Counted from the stretch's first letter, positions 44,601 through 56,409 are shown. The stretch: 64,000 bases of DNA from Conus ventricosus (GCA_018398815.1 CM031628.1:13016938-13080937), one strand, 5' to 3'. Program-made: numbers and translations. Notes: generated by a model not told the origin, from the sequence alone.

Positions 44601-45370
44601 TTAATCTTCTTTTACCCTAGAAGGCTATACCCTATCATACCCTATAAAGAATAATTCACTGACAAAAAGACGCTTCTTGAAATGTTCACTGTGCATCTTT
44701 CCTAAACAGATTATTTTCTTTTATAATCTGTCAATATATATTAGTCAACAAGGCATCATTTTGCAGTCCAGAAATTCAGTATTTCATGACTGTGACACAA
44801 GATACCAAGTCATTCTTAGGAAACATACTGAACATACCCTGGGTCTGAATCTGTCCATAACCCAAACAAACAAAAATTGTTTAAAAACTACTTTTCTGCT
44901 TCAAAGGGTCAATCGTTGGTTTAAAGACATCTTATAAATCAGAGAAGAATTATGCCCAAAATCTGAAGCAGCAAACTATAAAGAATAAGAGACAGACGGG
45001 ACACAGACCACAAAGCCAGGGGAGACAGAGACTGAACAACAGTAACTTCAAAAAGGCTGTGCTGGGCTGGAATAAATGTTAATTTGTGTTTGTTCATTTC
45101 TGCTGTCATTGTTGCTGTGTAGATGTGTCAGATACAGAGCATATGAGCAGCTTGGAACATCCTTTTCTTTCTAATGTCTTCTTGTTTGTTCTGTGTGCTC
45201 TGTGTTGGCGTTTGTGCTAAGCGATACAATGTCTTAAACATCATTCTTTCTGAGTTATGGGCATATAATTATCTCTCAAGGGAGCAAGAGTTACCCTACT
45301 TGTGTGTGTATTCAAAGAGCGCAGGATCATCAAGAAAAGAGGGTGGTGGGGAAAGGGGTGGACGGGAGTT
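41630..45370. other. Long low-repeat region, no recognised gene
   Basis: AT-rich and largely free of simple repeats, unlike most of the window. No conserved domain found in any frame. It could be intronic or a long 3' untranslated region; nothing here decides. Confidence 0.4.
43912..44180 (-). CDS. Candidate exon, unrecognised
   Basis: The minus strand is open for about 88 codons from after a TGA near 44180 to TAG at 43912-43914. It includes 'SEDFSYLCLRACVAVTTLFS', 'AGHCDCFVEIVNNWTAAIIL' and 'HWESWPHCMRHRQTRNWLPF'. The richness in Cys, Trp and His and balanced codons are suggestive, but there is no clear acceptor, start or family. It may be chance. Confidence 0.2.
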
Positions 45371-45377
45371 TGCAGCT

Positions 45378-45625
45378 CACATCAACACGTACCCTACAGC
45401 AGTGCGCTAATGAAATGATCTCCTGTCAACCTGAACCTACTCATGATGCACATGTGAGGTCACATCAACACGTACCCTACAGCAGTGGGCTAATGAATGA
45501 TCTCCTAGTCATGATGCTACATGTGAGGTCACATCAACACGTACCCTACAGCAGTGGGCTAATGAAATGATCTCCTGTAAACCTGTACCTAGTCACGATG
45601 CTACATGTGAGGTCACAGCAGAGGC
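45378..45625. repeat. ~83-bp tandem repeat, 3 copies
   Basis: 'CACATCAACACGTACCCTAC' starts at 45378, 45461 and 45530, followed by 'AGCAGTGGGCTAATGAAATG' and 'ATGATGCTACATGTGAGGT'. The middle copy is shortened to 69 bp. Confidence 0.9.
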
Positions 45626-45629
45626 GGGA

Positions 45630-47270
45630 AGACAGACGCCACAGTTTTCCTCACATGCTTTTCTGCCGATCATCAATCACCATTTGTTTACCACTTGAGT
45701 CGTTGACCATTTCCAAGGCTGAAAGTCTTCCACAGCAGAATTTCCCTTCTCTGTACGTGTCTCTGCCAAGGAATGAAGGTAGGCAGGAGGGCACAGAAAA
45801 GAGAAAGCGAGGCATTTGGGGGGTTAGGTATGGTTGAATTAGGTAGGTTCCATACAGTATACTTTATCTACCTATACATTCCATATTTGTACTTTGAAGA
45901 AGATACATAAGTAGCATGATATTCTATGCTGCCATCACACTACATCAAATGAAAACGTCACCAAGGCCATTCTTCACTGAGGGAACCACACTTTGTGAAT
46001 CAGACACGCTGCATTCGCTGAATGACAGACGGACTTCTGACTGCTGGATGAGAGGGAGGGGAAATAGAAAGGAGTTATGCAGACTGGTAGGCAAGAGAAC
46101 TTCTAAACACATAGGTTCAGTCTAAACACATAGGTCAGTCCGTTGACTGATGGGGAAGGTTAGGAGTGGATTCAGCCACAGCATTAAGCCAGAGCTTGAG
46201 CCCTTGCATTAAGGAAGACAGAGAATAGGGTTCAGCAGATTTTGCACCCAAGGCTTAGAGTCTTGATTTGGGCATTTTCACTTCATCCTGCATTGCCAGC
46301 GACAGACTGATCAAGCTTGATTAATATTTAACTGTTATGTCCATTTTGTGTACTGCTCAAGCACAAATCATTACTTCTGGAAAGAAAAAAAAATAGTCAC
46401 ATTTCACACGCAAGTTCTTAATTTGTCTGATCAAGTCTAGATCAGAAGATGACCCTGAGGACTGCTACAAATAAAAACCGGAAAAAAAATATCCATAAAA
46501 AAGCGGCATCCAGCACAGTAGCCTCAATGGCGGAGTCAAGGGGAAATCTGAGGGCTCACACACTGACCACTGCAGTAAGCAGCTTTTCCATAAAAAGATG
46601 AGTTATCCCACAAACAGTGCCATCATTCAGAGGAATCTAGTGAAGCATTGCCATTTATTTTCCCCATTTTGTTGTTGTCCTTCTTTCTGTTTTTATAAAC
46701 AAAAATGAAAACACAAACATGCTGACAAACATACAGAATGTCAGATAAAATCATGAAGATCATATTACATCTTTAAAACAGAAAAAGGCATACATATGAT
46801 AACCAAGGTATTTATTCTGTAGTCATCCTAGGCATTCCTTGCTGTCAATTAAACTCACCGGACTGATTACCACTGACAAATGGATCCACAGATTGTCATG
46901 AACATTCCCGGTTGATACACACACACACACTCTGCTGACCAGATAGTGGGCAAGAATCTGTGTCAGTAACAGAACATCAAACAGCTCTCAAGCACAGAAT
47001 ATAGATGGCACCGGATAGGAACTCTGAAAAAAATGTAGAGTCTGATAATGGCACCGGTAGGTACAGAGATATTCCACATTACATATGTACAGTCAGTTGG
47101 ACAGTTCTGCAGTCTGGGGTCCTTTTCCCACAGAGCTGTCATTTCCTTCACTCTTTTTCTTTCTTTCTTTTCTATTTATTTTTCTTTCAACGATTTTTGT
47201 CAACTTTAGGTAGGGGAAAAAAAAAGCTGATGCTACGATACATACAAATCTGTTGTGTCTAGAAACCTTT
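45630..47270. other. Unassigned, low repeat content
   Basis: No recognised coding region. A small duplication 'CTAAACACATAGGTTCAGT' / 'CTAAACACATAGGTCAGTC' lies at 46103-46140. Confidence 0.4.
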
Positions 47271-47276
47271 ACACGA

Positions 47277-47277
<1 letters not shown>

Positions 47278-47351
<74 letters not shown>

Positions 47352-47352
47352 C
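47278..47352. repeat. (AT)n and T-run
   Basis: About 27 AT units (47280-47333) followed by about 19 T. Confidence 0.95.
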
Positions 47353-47579
47353 AGGGACAAACGGTCTCATATGCAATGTACTTTTCCATTTCTTGTCATC
47401 AGTTCACTCCGAGATGCTTGAAATCATTGACAGTGGGATTCAAGAATAGTAGAAACAACATTATAATGAGGAGGAAAAAAAAATTACATATGAGACAATA
47501 CGGTAACAAAGAAACATGCCACACAAAAATTGTGAGACAAAGAAAATCACACACAAGAGGGTGATAAAGAAAGTTATTT

Positions 47580-47580
47580 C

Positions 47581-47630
<50 letters not shown>

Positions 47631-47669
47631 GTGTGTGTGTGTGTGTGTGCGTGTGTGCAGGTGTGTGTG

Positions 47670-47701
<32 letters not shown>

Positions 47702-47738
47702 TTGTGTTTGTGCGTGTGTGTGTGTGTGTGTCCGTGCA

Positions 47739-47781
<43 letters not shown>

Positions 47782-47792
47782 TTTGTGTCTAT

Positions 47793-47863
<71 letters not shown>

Positions 47864-47894
47864 TGTGCCTGTGCACGCGTTACTGTGTGTGTGT

Positions 47895-47966
<72 letters not shown>

Positions 47967-48012
47967 TGGTGCCTATGCATGCGTTAGTGTGTGTGTGTGT
48001 GTGTGTGTATTA
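47580..48012. repeat. ~430-bp (GT)n array
   Basis: Nearly continuous GT with short breaks (GCAGGT, GTTTGT, 'CCTGTGCACGCGTTACT', 'GCCTATGCATGCGTTAGT'). The repeated 'GTGC..GCGTTA' breaks indicate internal duplication. Confidence 0.95.
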
Positions 48013-48029
48013 GGAAATCCACCAGACGA

Positions 48030-48625
48030 AACACTGCTCTACTGCTGAGTCACTTTGGTGGTGTTCAGATGTGCTTCTTCTGATCCAACATGAGCAGGAC
48101 ACCACCTACTAAGCTCCCTACAGATGACAGCAATTGCCTAGTCATGGAGCCAGCATGACTGAGCACCCCCCTCCAGGAGGTGCCACCATGTCCATGCAGT
48201 GAGAGTCCCCATGAACTTGCTGATACCACCAACCCGACATGAACTCACGGGGAGTACAGACACTGAAAGCAATCTACAGCCAGCATGAGAGCAGGCCATG
48301 AAGGGCCACAGAATTTGAGATGTATTTCTTTTTCTTTTTCTTAAATACTGATCAACGAAGACAAGCAAGATGAAGACAACGCTATGAAGTTCCCTTCTGG
48401 TTTGAGACCGCATGACAGGGATATGCTTTACATTTACTTTTATAACGTCCCCCAGCATCACGCAGGCCTGTGAGATGCAGACACCTGCAGTGTTGATTTT
48501 TCGAAACTTAAACACCACTCTCAGAAACCTGTCAATAAATTGGATGGAACTTGACTGTGTGGTTCCAGTGTTTCAAACTGAGCCCATGACAAACTCAACA
48601 CTTGGTACGACGACCCTGTCAAGGC
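48030..48625. repeat. Unnamed repeat family: block B (minus) and block A (plus), copy 3
   Basis: 48035-48125 is the reverse complement of block B ('AGTCACTTTGGTGGTGTTCA', 'TCTGATCCAACATGAGCAGG', 'ACACCACCTACTAAGCTCCC'). 48400-48620 is block A in plus orientation. At 32 kb both blocks run in the same direction, so one has been inverted in one of the two loci. Confidence 0.6.
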
Positions 48626-48629
48626 AGAA

Positions 48630-49745
48630 AACTTCCCACAAATAAATCACCTGGAATATGCTATGCTAACCACTGTGCCACAGCCCATGGTGCCAAAGAA
48701 AGAGTGATTCTACACAATACACAATGATCAGAGGACAAAAAAAGCAGATATTATAATCTAAGTTGAACTTTTTATACAGAAATGAACAGATCTGTGGTGT
48801 GTCTCTGAAAACCCCCCAACAGGAAGATTCCTTTCAAATACAGCAATATTATTCCGTCTAAAAAATGCATGCACATTTGACAGGCATAGGGATGTTACAC
48901 AGTGACTGTAACAAAAAGAGAAACACCAGTGTACAGCACTGCACTTTCCCCAAGGAGCAACACCTTGAATTCAACAAAGGCATGCCTGATGACTCACACA
49001 GGACTCGGTATAATCACATCACCCAACTCCATGGAATGGGAAGGGGGGGGGGGGGGGGGGGGGGTGGTTGTCAGTCACACAGCTCTGAAAGCATCAGCTC
49101 TGTGTCGAATGGCTTGCTCTAAACATTCTCAAGCCAAACTCCTTCCTGTTGACCTTTCTCCACATCCTGTTTGTGCCCCCTTGCCCACGTGACCATGTGA
49201 CCCCCAGGGGGCGGCTGCTCAGGCCCCTCGTGTCTTCTCAATTGCCAGGCAGGAGGTGGTCAGTTTCTCTGGCCAGGTCTGACGCAGCCCCCTCTGCTGC
49301 GGAGTTCCGCTGTCTCAGACACCTGCACAGCCAGCCATAAACAGTGAGAGAGAGAGAGGATGACAGAGAGAAAGGCCTGGAAACAGACAGAGAGGCAGGA
49401 GTCTGGCTGTCGGTGTTATCACAGCTTGACTGATCATACAAAGCTATTCACGCTGCTTATAACGCAGCCAACCACAAAGAGCCATATCAGGCCTGTCACC
49501 ACCTTGAACCAAACTCTCTACATAGTCGCTCAATTCAAAAAGTAGACAAGCATGCAAAACAACACACACACACACACACAACTATCTAAAAGGAATTTCA
49601 AGACTAAAAGTAGTTTTAAGATATGCTTACCTGTCCAAACAAATACCTTATCCCTACTTGGTGTGAAACATCACCATATCATCAGGATCCTTCAAAAAAA
49701 AAAAGAAAAAAAAAAAGAAAAAGAAAAATAAGCTTGCAGGATCTG
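48630..49745. other. Unassigned, with G-run and GC-rich patch
   Basis: G-run at 49046-49064. The GC-rich patch 49180-49345 holds a CTCF-core-like site at 49201-49216. Short (CA)n near 49563 and an A/AG run near 49694. No gene recognised. Confidence 0.4.
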
Positions 49746-49754
49746 AAACAGGGG

Positions 49755-50996
49755 ACAGACAAACAGGTCAATGTGGTGTCCCAACTGGTGACAAACAGGT
49801 CAATGTGGTGTCCCAACAGGTGACAAACAGGTCAATGTGGTGTCCCAACAGGTGACAAACAGGTCAATGTGATGTCCCATCTGGTGACAAACAGGTCAAT
49901 GTGGTGTCCCAACTGGTGACAAAACAGGTCGATGTGGTGTCCCAACAGGTGACAAACAGGTCAATGTGGTGTCCCAACAGGTGACAAACAGGTCAATGTG
50001 ATGTCCCAACTGGTGACAAACAGGTCAATGTGGTGTCCCAACAGGTGACAAACAGGTCAATGTGGTGTCCCAACAGGTGACAAACAGGTCAATGTGATGT
50101 CCCATCTGGTGACAAACAGGTCAATGTGGTGTCCCAACTGGTGACAAACAGGTCGATGTGGTGTCCCAACAGGTGACAAACAGGTCAATGTGGTGTCCCA
50201 CAGTGACAACAGGTCAATGTGATGTCCCAACTGGTGACAAACAGGTCGATGTGGTGTCCCAACTGGTGACAAACAGGTCGATGTGGTGTCCCAACTGGTG
50301 ACAAACAGGTCGATGTGTTGTCCCAACTGGTGACAAACAGATCGATGTGGTGTCCCAACGGGTGGCAAACAGGTTGATGTGATGTCCCAACTGGTGGCAA
50401 ACAGGTCGATGTGATGTCCCATCTGGTGGCAAACAGGTCGATGTGATGTCCCAACGGGTGGCAAACAGGTTGATGTTGATGTCCCAACTGGTGGCAAATA
50501 GGTCGATGTGATGTCCCAAGAGGTGGCAAACAGGTCGATGTGATGTCCCAACGGGTGGCAAACAGGTCGATGTGATGTCCCAACTGGTGACAAACAGGTC
50601 GATGTGATGTCCCAAACTGGTGGCAAACAGGTCGATGTGATGTCCCAACGGGTGGCAAACAGGTCGATGTGATGTCCCAACAGGTGGCAAACAGGTCGAT
50701 GTGATGTCCCAACTGGTGGAAAACAGGTCGATGTGATGTCCCAACAGGTGGCAAACAGGTCGATGTGATGTCCCAACTGGTGACAAACAGGTCGATGTGA
50801 TGTCCCAACAGGTGGCAAACAGGTCGATGTGATGTCCCAACTGGTGACAAACAGGTCGATGTGATGTCCCAACAGGTGGCAAACAGGTCGACGTGATGTC
50901 CCAACTGGTGACAAACAGGTCGATGTGATGTCCCAACTGGTGGCAAACAGGTCGATGTGATGTCCCAACGGGTGGCAAACAGGTCGATGTGAATGG
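49755..50996. repeat. 32-bp minisatellite, ~39 copies
   Basis: Unit 'CAAACAGGTCGATGTGATGT' followed by 'CCCAACTGGTGA'. Two sub-types are spatially sorted: 'GGTCAATGTGGTGTCCC' dominates to about 50230 and 'GGTCGATGTGATGTCCC' from about 50390 onward, with mixed forms between. Because 32 is not divisible by three, three units make a 32-residue repeat, and all three minus frames stay open for 250-318 codons. There are no unique spacers, so it is not a CRISPR array. Confidence 0.97.
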
Positions 50997-50999
50997 TTC

Positions 51000-51340
51000 G
51001 CAGGACTTGGCAAGCTGCCTTGAAAATGCCCTTGTTCAGCATCACTCTAACTGGACCTGATCTTTTCTGGAAAGGGCCTGCCAGGACGATCAGCTTGAGA
51101 TGGATTTGTCTCATAGGGAGGGATTTCTTCACAGATGGCAGAACAGGGGAAGAAAAAAAAAAACGGCTAAAAAATCATCCACAGCCTTGCCTCTTTAAAA
51201 ACACCACCCAAATCCCCATTTTCATATTTTTTCAAGAGTTGTTTGTGTGTAGTTGTTTGTGTGTAGTGTACAGTCCTTCTTCCTGCCAGGTTTGTTGTCA
51301 AGCTGGTGAAGTGTTGGAGACCAGGTGATTCCGTAGTCTC
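51000..51340. other. Spacer between two minisatellites
   Basis: Non-repetitive, no gene recognised. Contains a short duplication 'AGTTGTTTGTGTGTAGT' (51237-51268). Confidence 0.5.
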
Positions 51341-51344
51341 CTGG

Positions 51345-53115
51345 AGTGTGTTCCCTGCCCCAGCACTGCTGACAGCACATGGGCTGTCTACACTGCGCAC
51401 ACCACCACTGGAGTGTGTTCCCTGCCCAGCACTGCTGACAGCACATGGGCTGTCTACACTGCGCACACCACCACTGGAGTGTGTTCCCTGCCCCAGCACT
51501 GCTGACAGCACATGGGCTGTCTACACTGCGCACACCACAAATGGAGTGTGTTCCCTGCCCCACTGACCACACATGGGCTGTCTACACTGCGCACACCACC
51601 ACTGGAGTGTGTTCCCTGCCCCAGGCCACTGACCACACATGGGCTGTCTACACTGAGCACACCACCACTGGAGTGTGTTCCCTGCCCCACTGACCACACA
51701 TGGGCTGTCTACACTGCGCACACCACCACTGGAGTGTGTTCCCTGCCCCACTGACCACACATGGGCTGTCTACACTGCGCACACCACCACTGGAGTGTGT
51801 TCCCTGCCCCACTGACCCCACATGGGCTGTCTACACTGCGCACACCACCACTGGAGTGTGTTCCCTGCCCCACTGACCACACATGGGCTGTCTACACTGC
51901 GCACACCACCACTGGAGTGTGTTCCCTGCCCCACTGACCACACATGGGCTGTCTACACTGCGCACACCACCACTGGAGTGTGTTCCCTGCCCCACTGACC
52001 ACACATGGGCTGTCTACACTGCGCCACACCACCACTGGAGTGTGTTCCCTGCCCCACGGACCACACATGGGCTGTCTACACTGCGCACCCACCACTGGAG
52101 TGTGTTCCCTGCCCCACTGACCACACATGGGCTGTCTACACTGCGCACACCACCACTGGAGTGTGTTCCCTGCCCCAGCACTGCTGACCACACATGGGCT
52201 GTCTACACTGCGCACACCACCACTGGAGTGTGTTCCCTGCCCCACGGACCACACATGGGCCGTCTATACTGCGCACACCACCACTGGAGTGTGTTCCCTG
52301 CCCCAGCACTGCTGACCATACATGGGCTGTCTACACTGCGCACACCACAAATGGAGTGTGTTCCCTGCCCCACTGACCACACATGGGCTGTCTACACTGC
52401 GCACACCACCACTGGAGTGTGTTCCCTGCCCCAGCACTGCTGACCACACATGGGCTGTCTACACTGCGCACACCACCACTGGAGTGTGTTCCCTGCCCCA
52501 CTGACCACACATGGGCTGTCTACACTGCGCACACCACCACTGGAGTGTGTTCCCTGCCCCACTGACCACACATGGGCTGTCTACACTGCGCACACCACCA
52601 CTGGAGTGTGTTCCCTGCCCCACGGACCACACATGGGCTGTCTACACTGCGCACACCACCACTGGAGTGTGTTCCCTGCCCCACTGACCACACATGGGCT
52701 GTCTACACTGCGCACACCACCACTGGAGTGTGTTCCCTGCCCCAGCACTGCTGACCACACATGGGCTGTCTACACTGCGCACACCACCACTGGAGTGTGT
52801 TCCCTGCCCCACGGACCACACATGGGCCGTCTATACTGCGCACACCACCACTGGAGTGTGTTCCCTGCCCCAGCACTGCTGACCATACATGGGCTGTCTA
52901 CACTGGCCACACCACAAATGGAGTGTGTTCCCTGCCCCACTGACCACACATGGGCTGTCTACACTGCGCACACCACCACTGGAGTGTGTTCCCTGCCCCA
53001 GCACTGCTGACCACACATGGGCTGTCTACACTGCGCACACCACCACTGGAGTGTGTTCCCTGCCCCAGCACTGCTGACCACACATCGGCTGTCTACACTG
53101 CGCACACCACCACCG
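51345..53115. repeat. 61-bp (67-bp variant) minisatellite, ~28 copies
   Basis: Unit 'CACATGGGCTGTCTACACTG', 'CGCACACCACCACTGGAGTG', 'TGTTCCCTGCCCCACTGAC'. A 67-bp form has 'CCCCAGCACTGCTGAC'. Distinctive variants (GGGCCGTCTATACTG, CATACATGG, CACAAATGG) recur in the same order about 567 bp apart (52127-52443 and 52694-53010), a higher-order duplication. Many overlapping frames on both strands are by-products. Confidence 0.97.
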
Positions 53116-53119
53116 AGTC

Positions 53120-53360
53120 TCGTAATTTTTCTGGGACCAGCCAAAACACATAATGCAGTCTCTGCTGGACTTTCTGTCTGCTGGGCTCACACATCGCCTG
53201 GCTCCAGGGATATCTCTCCAGCAAGCGTGCAGGGGGAGGGGGGTGGAGGGGAGGGGGTTGCAGGGGCCGGGTCCAGCGCTGCTCTTGAAAAGGTGGGTCT
53301 CTGGCATGCACATTCCTGAAGAAGACCATGGATCACACGGAGGCAAAATCTGTCTGATCT
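53120..53360. other. Unassigned, G-rich
   Basis: Contains a G-rich stretch 'GGGGGAGGGGGGTGGAGGGG' (53231-53250) that could form a quadruplex. No gene recognised. Confidence 0.4.
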
Positions 53361-53369
53361 GAGGTGATG

Positions 53370-55430
53370 TCAAGACCTTGGGTTCAATGCTTTCCAGACC
53401 ATGTTTGAAAAGGTGATTTCAAGCAGGTTACACAGGAACAGCTTCTTCCACCACTTCAAATACCTGCTGGTGCATATATATCATCCAACATTTGCTGATT
53501 GCACAAGTCAACCTCGCCTATGTACTGTGTTCCAGCTGAACTGCTTTTGTGTCCCTCATGAAAACTGAGGGCTCATAAAAATGTTTGTCCCAGAACGCAT
53601 GATGACCATGGTTCAGTTACGGGGTGCACAGACTGGAAACAACGTTGAATCCAACACCTCGCTGTTCATGGGGTGCTAGCTGCTGCTGTTGCTGGAGTTC
53701 TGGTGGAAGTTCAGGTCCACAATGTGCAGCCTGAGCGGTCAGTGCAGGCTGCCTGATCACCCTGCCAGTGTACAACTGCCAGGCCCACACTGTGCAGCCT
53801 GAGCTGTCAGTGCAGGCTGCCTGATCACCCTGCCAGTGTACAACTGCCAGGCCCACAATGTGCAGCCTGAGCTGTCAGTGCAGGCTGCCTGATCACCCTG
53901 CCAGTGTACAACTGCCAGGCCCACATTGTGCAGCCTGAGCTGTCAGTGCAGGCTGCCTGATCACCCTGCCAGTGTACAACTGCCAGGCCCACACTGTGCA
54001 GCCTGAGCGGTCAGTGCAGGCTGCCTGATCACCCTGCCAGTGTACAACTGCCAGGCCCACACTGTGCAGCCTGAGCTGTCAGTGCAGGCTGCCTGATCAC
54101 CCTGCCAGTATACAACTGCCAGGCCCACACTGTGCAGCCTGAGCTGTCAGTGCAGGCTGCCTGATCACCCTGCCAGTGTACAACTGCCAGGCCCACACTG
54201 TGCAGCCTGAGCTGTCAGTGCAGGCTGCCTGATCACCCTGCCAGTGTACAACTGCCAGGCCCACACTGTGCAGCCTGAGCGGTCAGTGCAGGCTGCCTGA
54301 TCACCCTGCCAGTATACAACTGCCAGGCCCACACTGTGCAGCCTGAGCTGTCAGTGCAGGCTGCCTGATCACCCTGCCAGTGTACAACTGCCAGGCCCAC
54401 ACTGTGCAGCCTGAGCTGTCAGTGCAGGCTGCCTGATCACCCTGCCAGTGTACAACTGCCAGGCCCACACTGTGCAGCCTGAGCTGTCAGTGCAGGCTGC
54501 CTGATCACCCTGCCAGTGTACAACTGCAAGGCCCACATTGTGCAGCCTGAGCTGTCAGTGCAGGCTGCCTGATCACCCTGCCAGTGTACAACTGCCAGGT
54601 CCATACATAGGATGATTTTGAATCCAACAGAGTCCAAACTTGAACCCCATTTGTGAGGCTTTGAGAGAATATAATTCAGAAATTTACTCCTCCTTCTGAA
54701 TGGTACCACGGTTTCATCCACAGACATTTCTCTGCCTGGGTAGTAATACTCCTGCCAAATATTCAACAGAAGATCAGACATTTCTATTTTGTGAGTTCTC
54801 TATCAGCCTTAGCATCAGGACTCTGATTGTTTGCAGCATGAAGAAATGAAATCATATTCTGAAACCTGTTCCTAGGCACGATGCTCCTAAACCCTTAGGG
54901 ATTTATCAGTGAATCAACACTTCAGAATGAATCATAACTCCTGAGTCGAATATACACTACGCGCAAAGTAACAGCAAGGAATGCCGTCATCTCCTCTCCA
55001 GTTTTTGGTTTCTACTATCAAAAATTTGAAGGTGGCAGAAGAGTGTCCAATGGGTCATTTCTTCTACCAAAATTTCAGTAGTTGACTGGGACTCAACAAC
55101 TGCAGAAAAATCTCAGCTTCAGTTGCCTGAGGACTGACATTTTGTGGACCACTTCCAAATTCAGGATTAAAATCTTTCACTGTTTCAGCCATGCTGAGTG
55201 GTTGTACACACCCACTTTTGGATTGTCTACCACTTCATCTTCATCAGATTCAAAGTCTGAATCCAAGAGATTGGTATTTTCAAGCTCCCTCACTAACCTT
55301 GCTGTCTCTTCATCCGTTAGTATTCGTCTTCACTCAGCTTCAGCCACATCAGGCACAAACTCCTCAAAAACTTTGTCATCGCTTCCAAAATCTCCCAGAA
55401 GCTCAGATATAACAAAATTCTGGTTTTTGT
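53370..55430 (-). pseudogene. piggyBac-type transposase, split by a minisatellite
   Basis: Minus strand from 55430: an acidic N-terminal part ('LLGDFGSDDKVFEEFVPDVA', 'DEETARLVRELENTNLLDSD', 'DEDEVVDNPK'), as is usual in piggyBac transposases. After stops and gaps, 'FQNMISFLHAANN' (~54830) leads into 'MSDLLLNIWQEYYYPG' and 'REMSVDETVVPFRRRSKFLN' with 'YILSKPHKWGSS' (54640-54781). The D of SVDE is the first catalytic aspartate of the family. The frame then meets a 68-bp minisatellite (53690-54600). Beyond it 'VGFNVVSSLCTP', 'LNHGHHAFWDKHFYEP' and 'KWWKKLFLCNLLEITFSN' (about 53420-53650) resemble the later transposase core (GHHxxxDNF..) with D-N changed to D-K. The gene is inactive; its ends and TTAA target were not found. 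Confidence 0.7.
53690..54600. repeat. 68-bp minisatellite, ~13 copies, inside the piggyBac gene
   Basis: Unit 'TACAACTGCCAGGCCCACAC', 'TGTGCAGCCTGAGCTGTCAG', 'TGCAGGCTGCCTGATCACCC', 'TGCCAGTG' (starts at 53771, 53839, 53907 and so on). On the minus strand the unit encodes 'LYTGRV', matching the (V/L/I)-Y-T-G-(K/R) motif expected at this point of piggyBac transposases. The array therefore seems to have grown from the coding sequence itself. Confidence 0.95.
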
Positions 55431-55439
55431 AGCTCAATC

Positions 55440-55770
55440 ACTGCTTTTCCTGCCTCCAATCCACGTGGGAGGACGTGTCATCTTTATTTCCAGTGTGCAT
55501 GCACTTTAACAACGTAAATTCAATTATATAAGCCCGACGAACAGGTCGGTATGTGACACTTGTGTACAGGTAGTACCTAGCGCCTATGGCTGTAAGGCAT
55601 AGTTGATGTCACCAGTGGCAGCTACCGCTGATGGCGTGAGAAGAGTTAAGTTGCATACACAGAAACCTCACCAACGCTGGAGCTCTTAGTTCCAGCCAAG
55701 GTATGAAGAGAGCCAGAGTTTGCCAGCTTCCTAAAGTGAGCCAGGTACTCTGACCAAGCGGCCAATTTAG
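55440..55770. other. Unassigned; possible 5' flank of the piggyBac copy
   Basis: Upstream (minus sense) of the transposase remnant. No clear terminal inverted repeat recognised. Confidence 0.35.
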
Positions 55771-55774
55771 ACCC

Positions 55775-56332
55775 CTGTAACTGTAACTCTGTGTTAGCAG
55801 GACTTCCTTCAGAACAGCTTGCACGATTACAAAGGGTGCAAAACAGTGCAGCTCGGCTTGTGCTCAAAAAGCGTAAAAATGAGCATATTACACCTTTGTT
55901 ACGTGAACTCCACTGGCTTCCCATCAAATATCGATGGCAGTTCAAAATTGCAGTCTTTGCCTATCGTTACTTTGATGGGACACTCCCACAGTATCTTTCT
56001 GCTTCTCTGTCCACCTATCAAACTTCTCGGTCTCTTCGATCATCTTCTCAAAAACTTCTGAAAATTCCTAGGCGCTCGTTGAAGACAGTCGGTGAGAGAG
56101 CATTTAGCTTTAGTGCGCCCACTCTTTGGAATTCTCTTCCTGACAGCTTACGTGACCTGCCTACATTATCTAAATTCAAGTCAGAGTTAAAACATACTTC
56201 TTTTGGAAAGCCTTCTTCAACCATAATATCTAAATGCTGTGTCTATTATTCTGACCTGACTTTTATGTACTGCATGCAAAACTGTACTGTTTACGCTTGA
56301 ACCGATGAACTTGATAAGTGCGCCTGTGTCGG

Positions 56333-56370
<38 letters not shown>
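55775..56370 (+). mobile_element. L2/CR1-type LINE C-terminal end with (TG)n tail
   Basis: The plus strand reads 'CNSVLAGLPSEQLARLQRVQ' (55778 on), 'NSAARLVLKKRKNEHITPLL', 'RELHWLPIKYRWQFKI', 'SRSLRSSSQKLLKIPRRS' and 'APTLWNSLPDSLRDLP', then a stop at 56298-56300. This is the conserved C-terminal region after the reverse transcriptase in L2/CR1-like LINEs. It is 5'-truncated and has no frameshift over about 170 codons, so it is relatively young. Its short 3' part ends in (TG)n at 56334-56366. Confidence 0.85.
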
Positions 56371-56377
<7 letters not shown>

Positions 56378-56406
56378 CACATGTTTTTTTTTTTTTTTTT
56401 TTTTTT
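56378..56406. repeat. T-run
   Basis: About 24 T, bordering the 3' end of the minus-strand L1/Tx1-like element; on that strand it reads as a poly(A) tail. Confidence 0.8.
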
Positions 56407-56409
56407 AAT

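Noticed and set aside
48138..48518. 126-codon minus frame
   Set aside because: It overlaps the unnamed repeat family and has no protein motif.
49755..50996. 32-bp repeats resembling a CRISPR array; minus frames of over 300 codons
   Set aside because: There are no unique spacers, the genome is eukaryotic, and the frames are open in all three minus phases because of the repeat.
55082..55432. 116-codon plus frame, Ser-rich
   Set aside because: Antisense of the acidic N-terminal region of the piggyBac transposase.
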